Part shown: piece after piece, positions 27,596 through 36,544 of the stretch | Layout: each line of letters begins with the position of its first letter | Numbering within the stretch: the first letter of the stretch is position 1 | Assembly (NCBI GenBank): GCA_001508335.1 | Contig: LGFX01000001.1 | Span: 124,001 to 188,000 of the forward strand | DNA from: a candidate division TA06 bacterium 32_111 | GTDB taxonomy: Bacteria; Hydrothermota; 32-111 | DNA: 64,000 nucleotides | Direction of reading: 5' to 3' | Made by a program: the position numbers and the translations under genes | Notes under the pieces: model-generated | The model's input: only the letters and a program-made list of their open reading frames with translations | Database searches by the model: none | What the model was told of the DNA's origin: nothing

Positions 27596-29512
27596 ATGAA
27601 AAAATTATTTTTGTTATTAACGATTTTTTCACTATACCTTTTTGTTTTTTCAGTTCCCGTTCTTTACATTAACGAGTTTCGATATGATACTCCAGGTAGT
27701 GATACGAACTGTTTTGTTGAAATTAAAGGTATACCTGGAACATCTCTTGACTCAGTTAAACTTTTGGGGATTAATGGAAATGGTGGTGGTGAATATAACA
27801 TAATTGATCTTTCAGGTTATACTATACCTTCTGATAGTTATTTTGTTGTAGCAAAATCCACAGATGTTCCAAATTATGACACTGTTACAACACTTGTAGA
27901 TTTTCAAAATGGACCCTCTGACAATATAATTTTAAGGTATGATTCCCTTGGTTCAAGTACTGTTATAGATGCAGTATGTTACGGTTTACCATCAGGTTCC
28001 GATTCTGTTTTCAGGGGAGAGGTATGGCCAACATATGATCCTTCAGCAGGTACAAGTTATTTTGGTTTTTTGGCAAGGTACAATGACCCATTTGTAACAG
28101 ATTATAATAACAATTACAAAGATTATGCTCATTTTAATGTTAAAACACCAGGAACTGCAAATACACCTTTGATACCAAAAACTATTGTTGAAATACAACA
28201 AACTCCAGATTCATTTTCACTTTACAAGGATTCAACTGTTTTGATAACAGATACATGTATAGTTACAGCCGTATTTTCAAATCAGTACTATGTAACATCA
28301 AAATCAGGTCCAAAAGAGTGGGATGGAGTTAACGTTTACGGTGATATTGGAGATCATACTTTCAATGTTGGTGATACTATATTTTTCTATCATGCTTTTG
28401 TGACCGAATATAACAATAAAACTGAAATAGTATTTCCTGGAACCGAACTTTACAATGCTGGAGATGGAACTTCTCCAACACCTCTTTATATACCGCTTTC
28501 CCAGATAGGTGAGAGTTATGAGGGAGTTCTTATTAAGGTTGGACCTGTGGAGGTATTAACAACACCTGATGTTAACGGTGAATGGATAGTTTCAGATGGA
28601 GTTGACAGTTTGATAGTTGATGATCTTGCAACCTACACAGTTCCTGCTGTAGGTTCAACAGTCTATTTAACTGGAATTCTTGATTTCTCTTATGGAAATT
28701 ACAAATTACAGCCAAGGAATGATAACGATATAGAGTATGTTACTCTATACAACCTTTCAGGTAACGTTGCACTAAATGATACTACCGATTTTTCTGGAAT
28801 TTCAGTTATACTTTTTAACAATAATATAAACGATACTATCGTAACCGACTCGACAGGTGATTTTGATTTTGGGTCTATAGAGGAAGGAACCTACACCCTT
28901 CTTTTCAAAAAAACCTACTATGAAACCGATTCTATGGAACTTGTACTTTCACAGGACACAGTTATAAGAGTTGTTCTTTCAAGATCTAAGGGTGAAATTA
29001 CCGGAACTATAAATTTAAGTGATAATCCATCCGACCTTTCAAATTCAATTGTGTATCTTAATTCAGAAACTATTTCACTTGTAGATACGACTGGATCTGA
29101 TGGGCTATATTCTTTTGTTGATTTGCCATTTGGATACAACTATAAATTGAAATTCGAACATATCGGTTATGATTCAGATTCTGTTGAGATTTTCCTTGAT
29201 GATTACACTAAAACATATAACCTTACTTTAACAAAATTGACCGGTATAGATGAGGTTCAAAAGGTTGAAAAGATAGTTGTTGAAGAAAATGGTGGCGGTA
29301 TCTTCACATTCCTATACAACAAGGAAGTTGATAATCCAACAAATATTCAAATTTACGATCTTACTGGAAGAAACATAGTCAATCAATCTATCAACTCTGG
29401 TAAAGGTGTTTACAGAATTACTTTAGATAAAAAATTATCTAAAGGTGTTTACTTCATCCAGATAACCGGTGAAGAGAAACCTTTTGTTAGAAAGTTCGTT
29501 ATAGTTAACTGA
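27596..29512 (+). CDS. Secreted lamin-tail/OB-fold/carboxypeptidase-regulatory-like protein with T9SS type A-like C-terminus
   Basis: 'VLYINEFRYDTPGSDTNCFVEIKG'; repeated CarboxypepD_reg-like modules; C-terminus 'IQIYDLTGRNIVNQS...KGVYFIQITGEEKPFVRKFVIVN'. Confidence 0.8.
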   Translation: MKKLFLLLTIFSLYLFVFSVPVLYINEFRYDTPGSDTNCFVEIKGIPGTSLDSVKLLGINGNGGGEYNIIDLSGYTIPSDSYFVVAKSTDVPNYDTVTTLVDFQNGPSDNIILRYDSLGSSTVIDAVCYGLPSGSDSVFRGEVWPTYDPSAGTSYFGFLARYNDPFVTDYNNNYKDYAHFNVKTPGTANTPLIPKTIVEIQQTPDSFSLYKDSTVLITDTCIVTAVFSNQYYVTSKSGPKEWDGVNVYGDIGDHTFNVGDTIFFYHAFVTEYNNKTEIVFPGTELYNAGDGTSPTPLYIPLSQIGESYEGVLIKVGPVEVLTTPDVNGEWIVSDGVDSLIVDDLATYTVPAVGSTVYLTGILDFSYGNYKLQPRNDNDIEYVTLYNLSGNVALNDTTDFSGISVILFNNNINDTIVTDSTGDFDFGSIEEGTYTLLFKKTYYETDSMELVLSQDTVIRVVLSRSKGEITGTINLSDNPSDLSNSIVYLNSETISLVDTTGSDGLYSFVDLPFGYNYKLKFEHIGYDSDSVEIFLDDYTKTYNLTLTKLTGIDEVQKVEKIVVEENGGGIFTFLYNKEVDNPTNIQIYDLTGRNIVNQSINSGKGVYRITLDKKLSKGVYFIQITGEEKPFVRKFVIVN

Positions 29513-29516
29513 TAAA

Positions 29517-29541
29517 AGCGAGGGTTTATCCCTCGCTTTTT
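29517..29541 (+). terminator. Intrinsic terminator
   Basis: AGCGAGGG-TTTAT-CCCTCGCT-TTTT. Confidence 0.9.
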
Positions 29542-29624
29542 CATCCATTTCCATTATATAATTATTGACTTTTATCCATTTATTTGATATATTTTTTATT
29601 TAAATTTCCTTTAACACAGGAGGT

Positions 29625-30941
29625 ATGATGACTGATAAAATATATCCAAAAAATGTTCTTGAAACATTGTCAAAATATATGCTTGTTGATGGTTTTGACC
29701 TTGTTTTTGATGGTGAAAAATCACATGGATCCTTTCTGTACGATTCAAAACATAACAGAGAGTATTTGGATTTTTTCACATTTTTCGCTTCATCACCTAT
29801 TGGTTTCAACCATCCAGAGATGAAAAGTGATGAGTTTATAAAAAAAATTGGAAAGGTATCTATACATAAACCATCCAACTCTGATATCTACACCGTTGAG
29901 ATGGCTGAGTTCGTTGATACTTTCGCAAAGATAGCGAAACCAGATTTTATGAAGTACCTTTTCTTCGTTTCTGGTGGAGCTTTGGCAGTTGAGAACGCTT
30001 TAAAAACAGCATTCGATTGGAAGATAAGAAAAAATTTGAAAAAGGGGAAAGAAGAGAAAGGAACAAAGGTTATACACTTCAGACACGCCTTTCATGGTAG
30101 AAGTGGATATACCTTGAGTTTAACAAACACTTTTGATCCAAGAAAGACAAAATATTTCCCCAAATTTGACTGGCCAAGAGTTGATAGTCCAGCTTTAAAC
30201 TTTCCTGTAGATGATGATGAGATTAAAAGAGTGGAAAAAGAGGAAGAGAGAGTTTTAAACCAGATAAAGGATATTATCTCAAAAGATGGTGATGATATCG
30301 CTGCACTCATCATCGAACCGATACAGGCTGAAGGTGGTGACAGGCATTTCAGGAAAGAATTCTTTAAAAAATTGAGAGAGATAACACTTGAAAGTGAAAT
30401 AATGTTTATTCTTGATGAGGTTCAGACAGGAATGGGATTGACTGGAAAATTCTGGTGCTTTGAACATTTTGATTTTCAACCTGATATAGTTGCTTTTGGT
30501 AAAAAATCTCAAATATGTGGAATAATGTGTTCTGACAGAGTTGAAGAGGTAGAAAACCATGTTTTTGCAGAATCATCAAGGATAAATTCTACATGGGGTG
30601 GAAATTTAACGGATATGGTCAGATCGACTAAAATTCTTGAAATAATAGATAAGGAACAACTCGTTGATAATGCTAAGAATGTTGGAGAGTTTTTGCTTGA
30701 AAATTTGAGAGGAATAAAGAGTGAAAAGTTGAGTAATATAAGAGGAAGAGGTCTAATGATAGCATTCGATCTTGAAAATACTGAAAAAAGAGATAGGATG
30801 TTTGAAAAACTTTTCGAAAATGGACTTTTCACTATAAAATGTGGAGAGAAGAGTATAAGGTTCAGACCACCTTTAAATCTATCTAAAGAGGAAGCTTTAA
30901 AAGGTGTTGAAATAGTTAAAAAATCTTTAACGGAGATATGA
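29625..30941 (+). CDS. lat: PLP class III aminotransferase, likely L-lysine 6-aminotransferase
   Basis: 'FVSGGALAVENALKTAFDWKIRKN', 'VIHFRHAFHGRSGYTLSLTNT', 'EPIQAEGGDRHF', 'FILDEVQTGMGLTGKFW', 'FGKKSQ'. Confidence 0.82.
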   Translation: MMTDKIYPKNVLETLSKYMLVDGFDLVFDGEKSHGSFLYDSKHNREYLDFFTFFASSPIGFNHPEMKSDEFIKKIGKVSIHKPSNSDIYTVEMAEFVDTFAKIAKPDFMKYLFFVSGGALAVENALKTAFDWKIRKNLKKGKEEKGTKVIHFRHAFHGRSGYTLSLTNTFDPRKTKYFPKFDWPRVDSPALNFPVDDDEIKRVEKEEERVLNQIKDIISKDGDDIAALIIEPIQAEGGDRHFRKEFFKKLREITLESEIMFILDEVQTGMGLTGKFWCFEHFDFQPDIVAFGKKSQICGIMCSDRVEEVENHVFAESSRINSTWGGNLTDMVRSTKILEIIDKEQLVDNAKNVGEFLLENLRGIKSEKLSNIRGRGLMIAFDLENTEKRDRMFEKLFENGLFTIKCGEKSIRFRPPLNLSKEEALKGVEIVKKSLTEI

Positions 30942-30945
30942 TAAA

Positions 30946-32046
30946 ATGGGAAAGATGAAGGCAGTAAGAAAACTGAAAAGAGAGAAAGGAGCAAATTTAG
31001 TTGAAATTGAGATTCCAACAATAAAATCTGATGAAGTTTTGATTAAAGTTCTTTCAACAAGTATATGTGGAACAGATGTTCATATTTACAAATGGGATAA
31101 CTGGTCTGAGAACAGGATAAAGAATATTCCACAAACACTTGGGCATGAAGTTTGTGGTGAAGTTGTTGAGGTTGGAAGTGCTGTAAAAAAAATCAAGGTT
31201 GGAGATTATATTTCCGCTGAAACACATATTCCATGCAAAAAATGTATCAACTGTTTGACTGGAAACGAGCATATATGCACAAATGGACAGATACTTGGTG
31301 TAGATAGGGATGGAGTTTTTGCAGAGTACGCTGTGATACCAGAATCTGTAGCCTGGGTGAACGATAGGAGTATTCCACCTGAGATAGCTTCAGTTCAGGA
31401 ACCCTTAGGTAATGCTACTTACGCTGTTCTTGGAGAAGATAACAATATATACGGTAAAAGGGTTGCAATTTTTGGAGATGGTCCGACAGCTTTATTCGCT
31501 GTTGGTGTTGCAAAACTTGCAGGTGCATCAAAAATTTTCCATATTGGTGTTTTTGATTTCAATATGGGAATAGGGAAGAAGATGGGTGCAGATTATTCTT
31601 TAAAAGCAACAGAAAATATGGATAGAGTCCAATTTATAAAGGATAACACCGATGGTTACGGTGCGGATATAGTTGTTGAAATGGCTGGAGCAAAGCAGGC
31701 GGTTATTGAAGGTTTGGATTCTTTAAAAAAGGGTGGAAGATTTTCAGCATTCGGAATTACATCTGAACAGAAACTTGAAATCGACTACAACAACCAGATA
31801 GTTTTTAAAGGTATACAGATCCATGGAATATCTGGAAGAAGGATGTTTGATACATGGCTCAGGTTGAAAAACATGCTCGCTTCGAAAAAGTTGGATATAA
31901 GACCTGTTATAACAAATCTTTTCGCACTTGAGGATTTTGAAAAAGGGTTTGAAGAGATGATGAAAATTCCAAGGGTTTCTGCTAAGATAGTTTTATTCCC
32001 TGACAAAAAACTTCTTAACGAAAGGTTAAAAGAGTTTAAAAAGTAA
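30946..32046 (+). CDS. tdh: L-threonine 3-dehydrogenase
   Basis: Zn-MDR: 'SICGTDVHIYKWDNW', 'LGHEVCGEVVEVG', 'CKKCINCLTGNEHIC', 'IHGISGRRMFDTW'. Confidence 0.92.
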   Translation: MGKMKAVRKLKREKGANLVEIEIPTIKSDEVLIKVLSTSICGTDVHIYKWDNWSENRIKNIPQTLGHEVCGEVVEVGSAVKKIKVGDYISAETHIPCKKCINCLTGNEHICTNGQILGVDRDGVFAEYAVIPESVAWVNDRSIPPEIASVQEPLGNATYAVLGEDNNIYGKRVAIFGDGPTALFAVGVAKLAGASKIFHIGVFDFNMGIGKKMGADYSLKATENMDRVQFIKDNTDGYGADIVVEMAGAKQAVIEGLDSLKKGGRFSAFGITSEQKLEIDYNNQIVFKGIQIHGISGRRMFDTWLRLKNMLASKKLDIRPVITNLFALEDFEKGFEEMMKIPRVSAKIVLFPDKKLLNERLKEFKK

Positions 32047-32057
32047 AAGGAGAAATT

Positions 32058-33257
32058 ATGTATGGTAAAATTAAAGATGATCTGAAAAAAGAACTTGAGA
32101 AAATAAGATCTGATAACCTTTATAAAGATGAAAGGGTAATAACATCAAGACAGGGTGTTGAGATAACTTTGAATGATGGTAGAAAGGTTTTAAACTTTTG
32201 TGCAAACAATTACTTAGGTCTTGCAGGAACAGATAGACTTGTTGAGATAGCAAAAAAAGGTATAGAAAAGTATGGTTACGGATTGAGTTCTGTGAGATTC
32301 ATCTGTGGTACTTTTGACATACATAAAAAACTTGAGGATAAAATTTCAGAATTTTTAAAGAAGGATGATACTATACTTTATGCAGCCTGTTTTGATGCCA
32401 ACGGTGGTGTTTTCGAACCTCTTCTGAATGAACAGGACGCTATAATTTCAGATAAATTAAACCATGCATCAATAATAGATGGTGTTAGGTTATGCAAAGC
32501 ACAGAGATTCGTATACGACCATTCAAATATGGAACAACTCGAAGAGATTTTGAAAAGTACACAAAATTTAAGATACAGAATGATAGCAACTGATGGTGTA
32601 TTCTCGATGGATGGAGATATAGCCAAACTTGACAAGATAGTTGAACTTGCTGAAAAATATGATGCTTTAGTTATGGTTGACGATTCACATGCAACAGGTT
32701 TCATAGGAAAAACTGGAAGGGGAACTATAGAACTTATGAATGTGATGGATAGAGTTGATATTGTTACTTCAACCCTCGGAAAGGCACTTGGAGGTGCTAT
32801 GGGTGGTTTTATCTCAGGAAGGAAAGAGATTATAGAACTTTTAAGACAGAGATCGAGACCGTATCTTTTCTCAAACTCCTTATCACCAGTTATAGTTTAT
32901 ACAGCCTATGAAATTTTCAACATGTTATCAGAAACAACCGAACTAAGAGATAAACTTGAAGAGAACACAAAATATTTTAGAGAGAGAATGGAGAAGTCTG
33001 GTTTTGATATTAAACCTGGCATACACCCTATAGTTCCAATAATGTTCTCTAAATTTGAAAATGATGCCCAACTTTCACAACTTTTCGCAAAAGATCTTCT
33101 TGATGAGAACATCTATGTTATAGGTTTCTACTATCCTGTTGTCCCAAAAGGAAGTTCAAGGATAAGGGTTCAAATCTCAGCCGCTCACACTAAAGAACAT
33201 CTTGATAGGGCTATAGAAGCATTTATAAAAGTTGGTAAAAAATATAACGTTATATAG
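32058..33257 (+). CDS. kbl: Glycine C-acetyltransferase (2-amino-3-ketobutyrate CoA ligase)
   Basis: 'NFCANNYLGLAG', 'DDSHATGFIGKTGRGT', 'TLGKALGGAMGGF'; adjacent to tdh. Confidence 0.93.
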   Translation: MYGKIKDDLKKELEKIRSDNLYKDERVITSRQGVEITLNDGRKVLNFCANNYLGLAGTDRLVEIAKKGIEKYGYGLSSVRFICGTFDIHKKLEDKISEFLKKDDTILYAACFDANGGVFEPLLNEQDAIISDKLNHASIIDGVRLCKAQRFVYDHSNMEQLEEILKSTQNLRYRMIATDGVFSMDGDIAKLDKIVELAEKYDALVMVDDSHATGFIGKTGRGTIELMNVMDRVDIVTSTLGKALGGAMGGFISGRKEIIELLRQRSRPYLFSNSLSPVIVYTAYEIFNMLSETTELRDKLEENTKYFRERMEKSGFDIKPGIHPIVPIMFSKFENDAQLSQLFAKDLLDENIYVIGFYYPVVPKGSSRIRVQISAAHTKEHLDRAIEAFIKVGKKYNVI

Positions 33258-33263
33258 AAAAAT

Positions 33264-34970
33264 ATGAAGTTAACAAGATTTCTTTTTAACAGTTTGAAAG
33301 AGATACCTAAAGATGCTGAGATAGCAAGTCATAAATTGATGCTCAGAGGTTGTTTCATAAGGCAGAATGCTGCGGGAATATATTCCTATCTACCTTTAGG
33401 ACTTATGGTTATTGAGAATATAAGAAAGATAATAAAGGAGGAGATGGATAGAATTGGAGGTCAGGAACTCCTTCTACCTGTTCTAACACCTAAAGAGATA
33501 TGGGAAGAGAGCGGTAGATGGAAGGATTTTGGTGATGAGATGTTCAGGGTAAAAGATAGGAAAGGAAGAGATTTTGCTATGTGCCCAACCCATGAGGAGA
33601 TAGTAACAGACCTTGCAAGAAGAGAGATTAAATCTTACAGAGACCTTCCCCAGATCTGGTATCAGATACAAACAAAATTTAGGGATGAGCCAAGACCAAG
33701 AAGTGGACTCTTAAGAGTGAGACAGTTTGAAATGAAAGATTCATATTCACTTGACAAAGATTTTGAGGGGTTAAACATCTCTTTTGAAAAACATAGAGAA
33801 GCCTACAGTAGGATTTTCACAAGGTGTGGACTGGACTTTGTAATCGTTGAGGCAGCAAGTGGTCTGATGGGTGGTAGAAAATCGCAAGAATTCATGGCTT
33901 TTTCAGATGCTGGTGAAAGTAACATCGTTATATGTGAAAGTTGTAATCCTGCCATGAATACTGAAGTTGCAAGACCTTTTATAGAAAAAAACGATGATGT
34001 TGACGGGCAGTTGGGTGAAGTGCATACACCTGTTGAAGGCAGTGTAGAAAGTGTAAGCGATTTTTTGAAGATCAACAAGAATAGACTTCTTAAATCGATT
34101 CTCCTTATAGTGAAGAGTAGTCCTGTTTTCGTTATTTTACCTGGGGATAGGGATATAGATGAGGATAAGTTGATTCTGATTTTCGGTGAACTTTTTAGAT
34201 ACGCAACCGATGAAGAGATAGAAAAATATTGTAATGCACCGAAAGGTTATATTTCACCTGTTAATCTTGATATACCTGTATATGCTGATTTATCATTGAA
34301 AGGTAGAAAGGGACTCATATCAGGTGCAAACAGAAAAGATTTCCATTTTACAAACATCAACATTGATAGGGATTTGAAGAATGTAAAATATATTGATGTG
34401 ATAAAATTGAAAGAAAACGATAGGTGTGAAAAATGTAAAGGTAAACTGCACATAAAAAAAACTATTGAGATAGGACACATATTCCAACTTGGAACAAAAT
34501 ACTCAGAGTCGATGAAAGCTGAGTATCTTACTCAAAATGGCGAAAGGAAACCGATAGTTATGGGATCATACGGAATTGGTTTAGGAAGGGTTGCATCTAC
34601 AATAGTTGAGCAGAATAACGATGAGAATGGAATAATATGGCCAATATCTGTTGCTCCATTCAAATTGATAATAATTCCCTTGAATGTTAAAGAGAAAAAA
34701 ATAATGGATGAAGTTTTTAACCTTTACAACAAATTTTCAATCTATGATGCTTTACTTGATGATAGGGACCTAACTCCGGGAAATAAGTTTAAGGATGCTG
34801 ATCTTATCGGTATCCCATTTAAAATAATTTATGGCAACAAATTTTTGAACGAAGGAAAAGTTGAAATCGCAAGAAGAAGAGATAATCAAAGATTTTTTGT
34901 TGATAAAGAGAATGTCTTTGATAAAATAAATCAATTGATAATAGAAGAGATGGAGAGATACAATGTATGA
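33264..34970 (+). CDS. proS: Prolyl-tRNA synthetase
   Basis: 'GIYSYLPLGLMVIENI', 'FAMCPTHEEIVTDL', 'RPRSGLLRVRQFEMKDSYSLD', inserted editing-like domain. Confidence 0.95.
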   Translation: MKLTRFLFNSLKEIPKDAEIASHKLMLRGCFIRQNAAGIYSYLPLGLMVIENIRKIIKEEMDRIGGQELLLPVLTPKEIWEESGRWKDFGDEMFRVKDRKGRDFAMCPTHEEIVTDLARREIKSYRDLPQIWYQIQTKFRDEPRPRSGLLRVRQFEMKDSYSLDKDFEGLNISFEKHREAYSRIFTRCGLDFVIVEAASGLMGGRKSQEFMAFSDAGESNIVICESCNPAMNTEVARPFIEKNDDVDGQLGEVHTPVEGSVESVSDFLKINKNRLLKSILLIVKSSPVFVILPGDRDIDEDKLILIFGELFRYATDEEIEKYCNAPKGYISPVNLDIPVYADLSLKGRKGLISGANRKDFHFTNINIDRDLKNVKYIDVIKLKENDRCEKCKGKLHIKKTIEIGHIFQLGTKYSESMKAEYLTQNGERKPIVMGSYGIGLGRVASTIVEQNNDENGIIWPISVAPFKLIIIPLNVKEKKIMDEVFNLYNKFSIYDALLDDRDLTPGNKFKDADLIGIPFKIIYGNKFLNEGKVEIARRRDNQRFFVDKENVFDKINQLIIEEMERYNV

Positions 34971-35241
34971 AGAAAGAGAAGAAAAGGTAAAAAAACTTGC
35001 TGAAAAACTTTTAAGTAGAGAAGATTATATTGAAGAGCGAATTAAACTTGTTAAGGTTTTTGTCTCAAAATCGATAAATCCACATGTTAAGATTTTTCTT
35101 GACAAGGAAGGTGGTATAAAATTAAAAGATCTTGAAAAGTTTCATAAAGAGTTTGAAATTCTGCTTGATGTTGAAAAGATTTTTGAAAAAAATTATGTTT
35201 TAGAGGTCTCCTCACCAGGTGAAGGAAAAGATAGGAGGTAA
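34963..35241 (+). CDS. rimP: RimP N-terminal-domain-only protein
   Basis: 'VKIFLDKEGGIKLKDLEKFHKEFEILLDVEKIFEKNYVLEVSSPG'; position between proS and nusA; only 92 aa. Confidence 0.75.
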   Translation: MYEEREEKVKKLAEKLLSREDYIEERIKLVKVFVSKSINPHVKIFLDKEGGIKLKDLEKFHKEFEILLDVEKIFEKNYVLEVSSPGEGKDRR

Positions 35242-35242
35242 A

Positions 35243-36544
35243 GTGAACAAGGAAAGAGAAAGGGAAATAATTGATGCGATAAAAGAGATCAGCGCAGTTA
35301 AGAATATCGATAAAAGTAAACTTTTAAAGATCGTTGAAGAATCTTTAAAATATGCTGTACAAAAGCATTACGGAGAAGATGGTGAATACAAGGTTACAAT
35401 CAATGAGGCAACAGGTGAAATAAAAATAACAAGGGCTTTGACAATTGTTGAAACAGTTGAAGAACCAAACATCGAGATAAGTCTGGAAGAGGTTTATGAA
35501 CTTGTCCCTGATGAATTAAAAGAGAAGATTGCGTATGGAGACAAATTCTATGAAGAACTTGATGTTGAAGAAGTTGGAAGAAGTGCGATAAATAAAATGA
35601 AACAACTTATAAACCAGAAAGTTCTTATGGAAGAAAGGGAATCCCTTTTCAGTGAATTCTCAGCAAAAGTTGGCTCACTCGTTAACGGCCACATAAAAAA
35701 GATTGATAGAGCGAGAGGTTACGTTTATATAAACCTTGCCAGACTTGATGCAAAAATGTCTTTTGATGAAGCGATACCTGATGAGATTAAAAATTTCAGA
35801 CAGGGTAAACTTTTGAAAGCGGTTATAATAGAGGTTAAGAAAAATAGCAACAAGGACCCGGAAATATTTTTATCAAGAAAATCTGATGAATTTTTAAAAA
35901 AATTACTCGAGTTTGAAGTTCCAGAAATTGAGGAGGGGACAGTTATTATAAAAGGTATAGCCCGTGAACCAGGCAAAAGGGCTAAAATATCGGTCATTTC
36001 TCTCGATGACAAGATCGATCCTGTTGGTGCCTGTGTTGGTGTTAAAGGATCAAGGATACATACTATTATAAGGGAATTGAATAACGAACATATTGATATA
36101 ATCCAATGGTCATCCGATCCAACCCTTTACACTCAAAGGGCTATATCTCCAGGAACTATAATAAGAGCTTTCAAGAATGAAGAGATGAAGACTATGAAAC
36201 TCGTTGTAAAGGATGATACTAAAGAGAAGGCGATTGGAAAAGATGGTGTAAACATAAAACTCGCTTCTAAATTAACGGGTTGGAATTTACAGGTTATCTC
36301 AGAAAGTGAGTTCAGACAGGAGGTTGGGAAAGATCTTGAAATAAATCCTATATATGAGTTGAAAAATATCACTGAAAACCAGAAAGAAAATCTTGTTAAA
36401 TCTGGATACAAGAGTGTGGAAGAGATTGTTCAAAAAGGAATAGAAGAACTTGAAAACATACAGGGTTTTGGAAGAAAAACAGCTGAAAAAATTATGAAGA
36501 GTGCACAGGAGTATTTAAAAGAAAGGGAGTTAGATAATGGCTAA
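35243..36544 (+). CDS. nusA: Transcription termination/antitermination factor NusA
   Basis: S1-KH region 'GACVGVKGSRIHTIIRELNNEHIDIIQWS'; GTG start at 35243 after AGGAGG. Confidence 0.95.
   Translation: MNKEREREIIDAIKEISAVKNIDKSKLLKIVEESLKYAVQKHYGEDGEYKVTINEATGEIKITRALTIVETVEEPNIEISLEEVYELVPDELKEKIAYGDKFYEELDVEEVGRSAINKMKQLINQKVLMEERESLFSEFSAKVGSLVNGHIKKIDRARGYVYINLARLDAKMSFDEAIPDEIKNFRQGKLLKAVIIEVKKNSNKDPEIFLSRKSDEFLKKLLEFEVPEIEEGTVIIKGIAREPGKRAKISVISLDDKIDPVGACVGVKGSRIHTIIRELNNEHIDIIQWSSDPTLYTQRAISPGTIIRAFKNEEMKTMKLVVKDDTKEKAIGKDGVNIKLASKLTGWNLQVISESEFRQEVGKDLEINPIYELKNITENQKENLVKSGYKSVEEIVQKGIEELENIQGFGRKTAEKIMKSAQEYLKERELDNG

Noticed and set aside
30509-31021. 170-aa minus-strand ORF opposite the lat/tdh junction
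   Set aside because: Antisense to two well-supported enzymes; composition is a mirror of the coding strand
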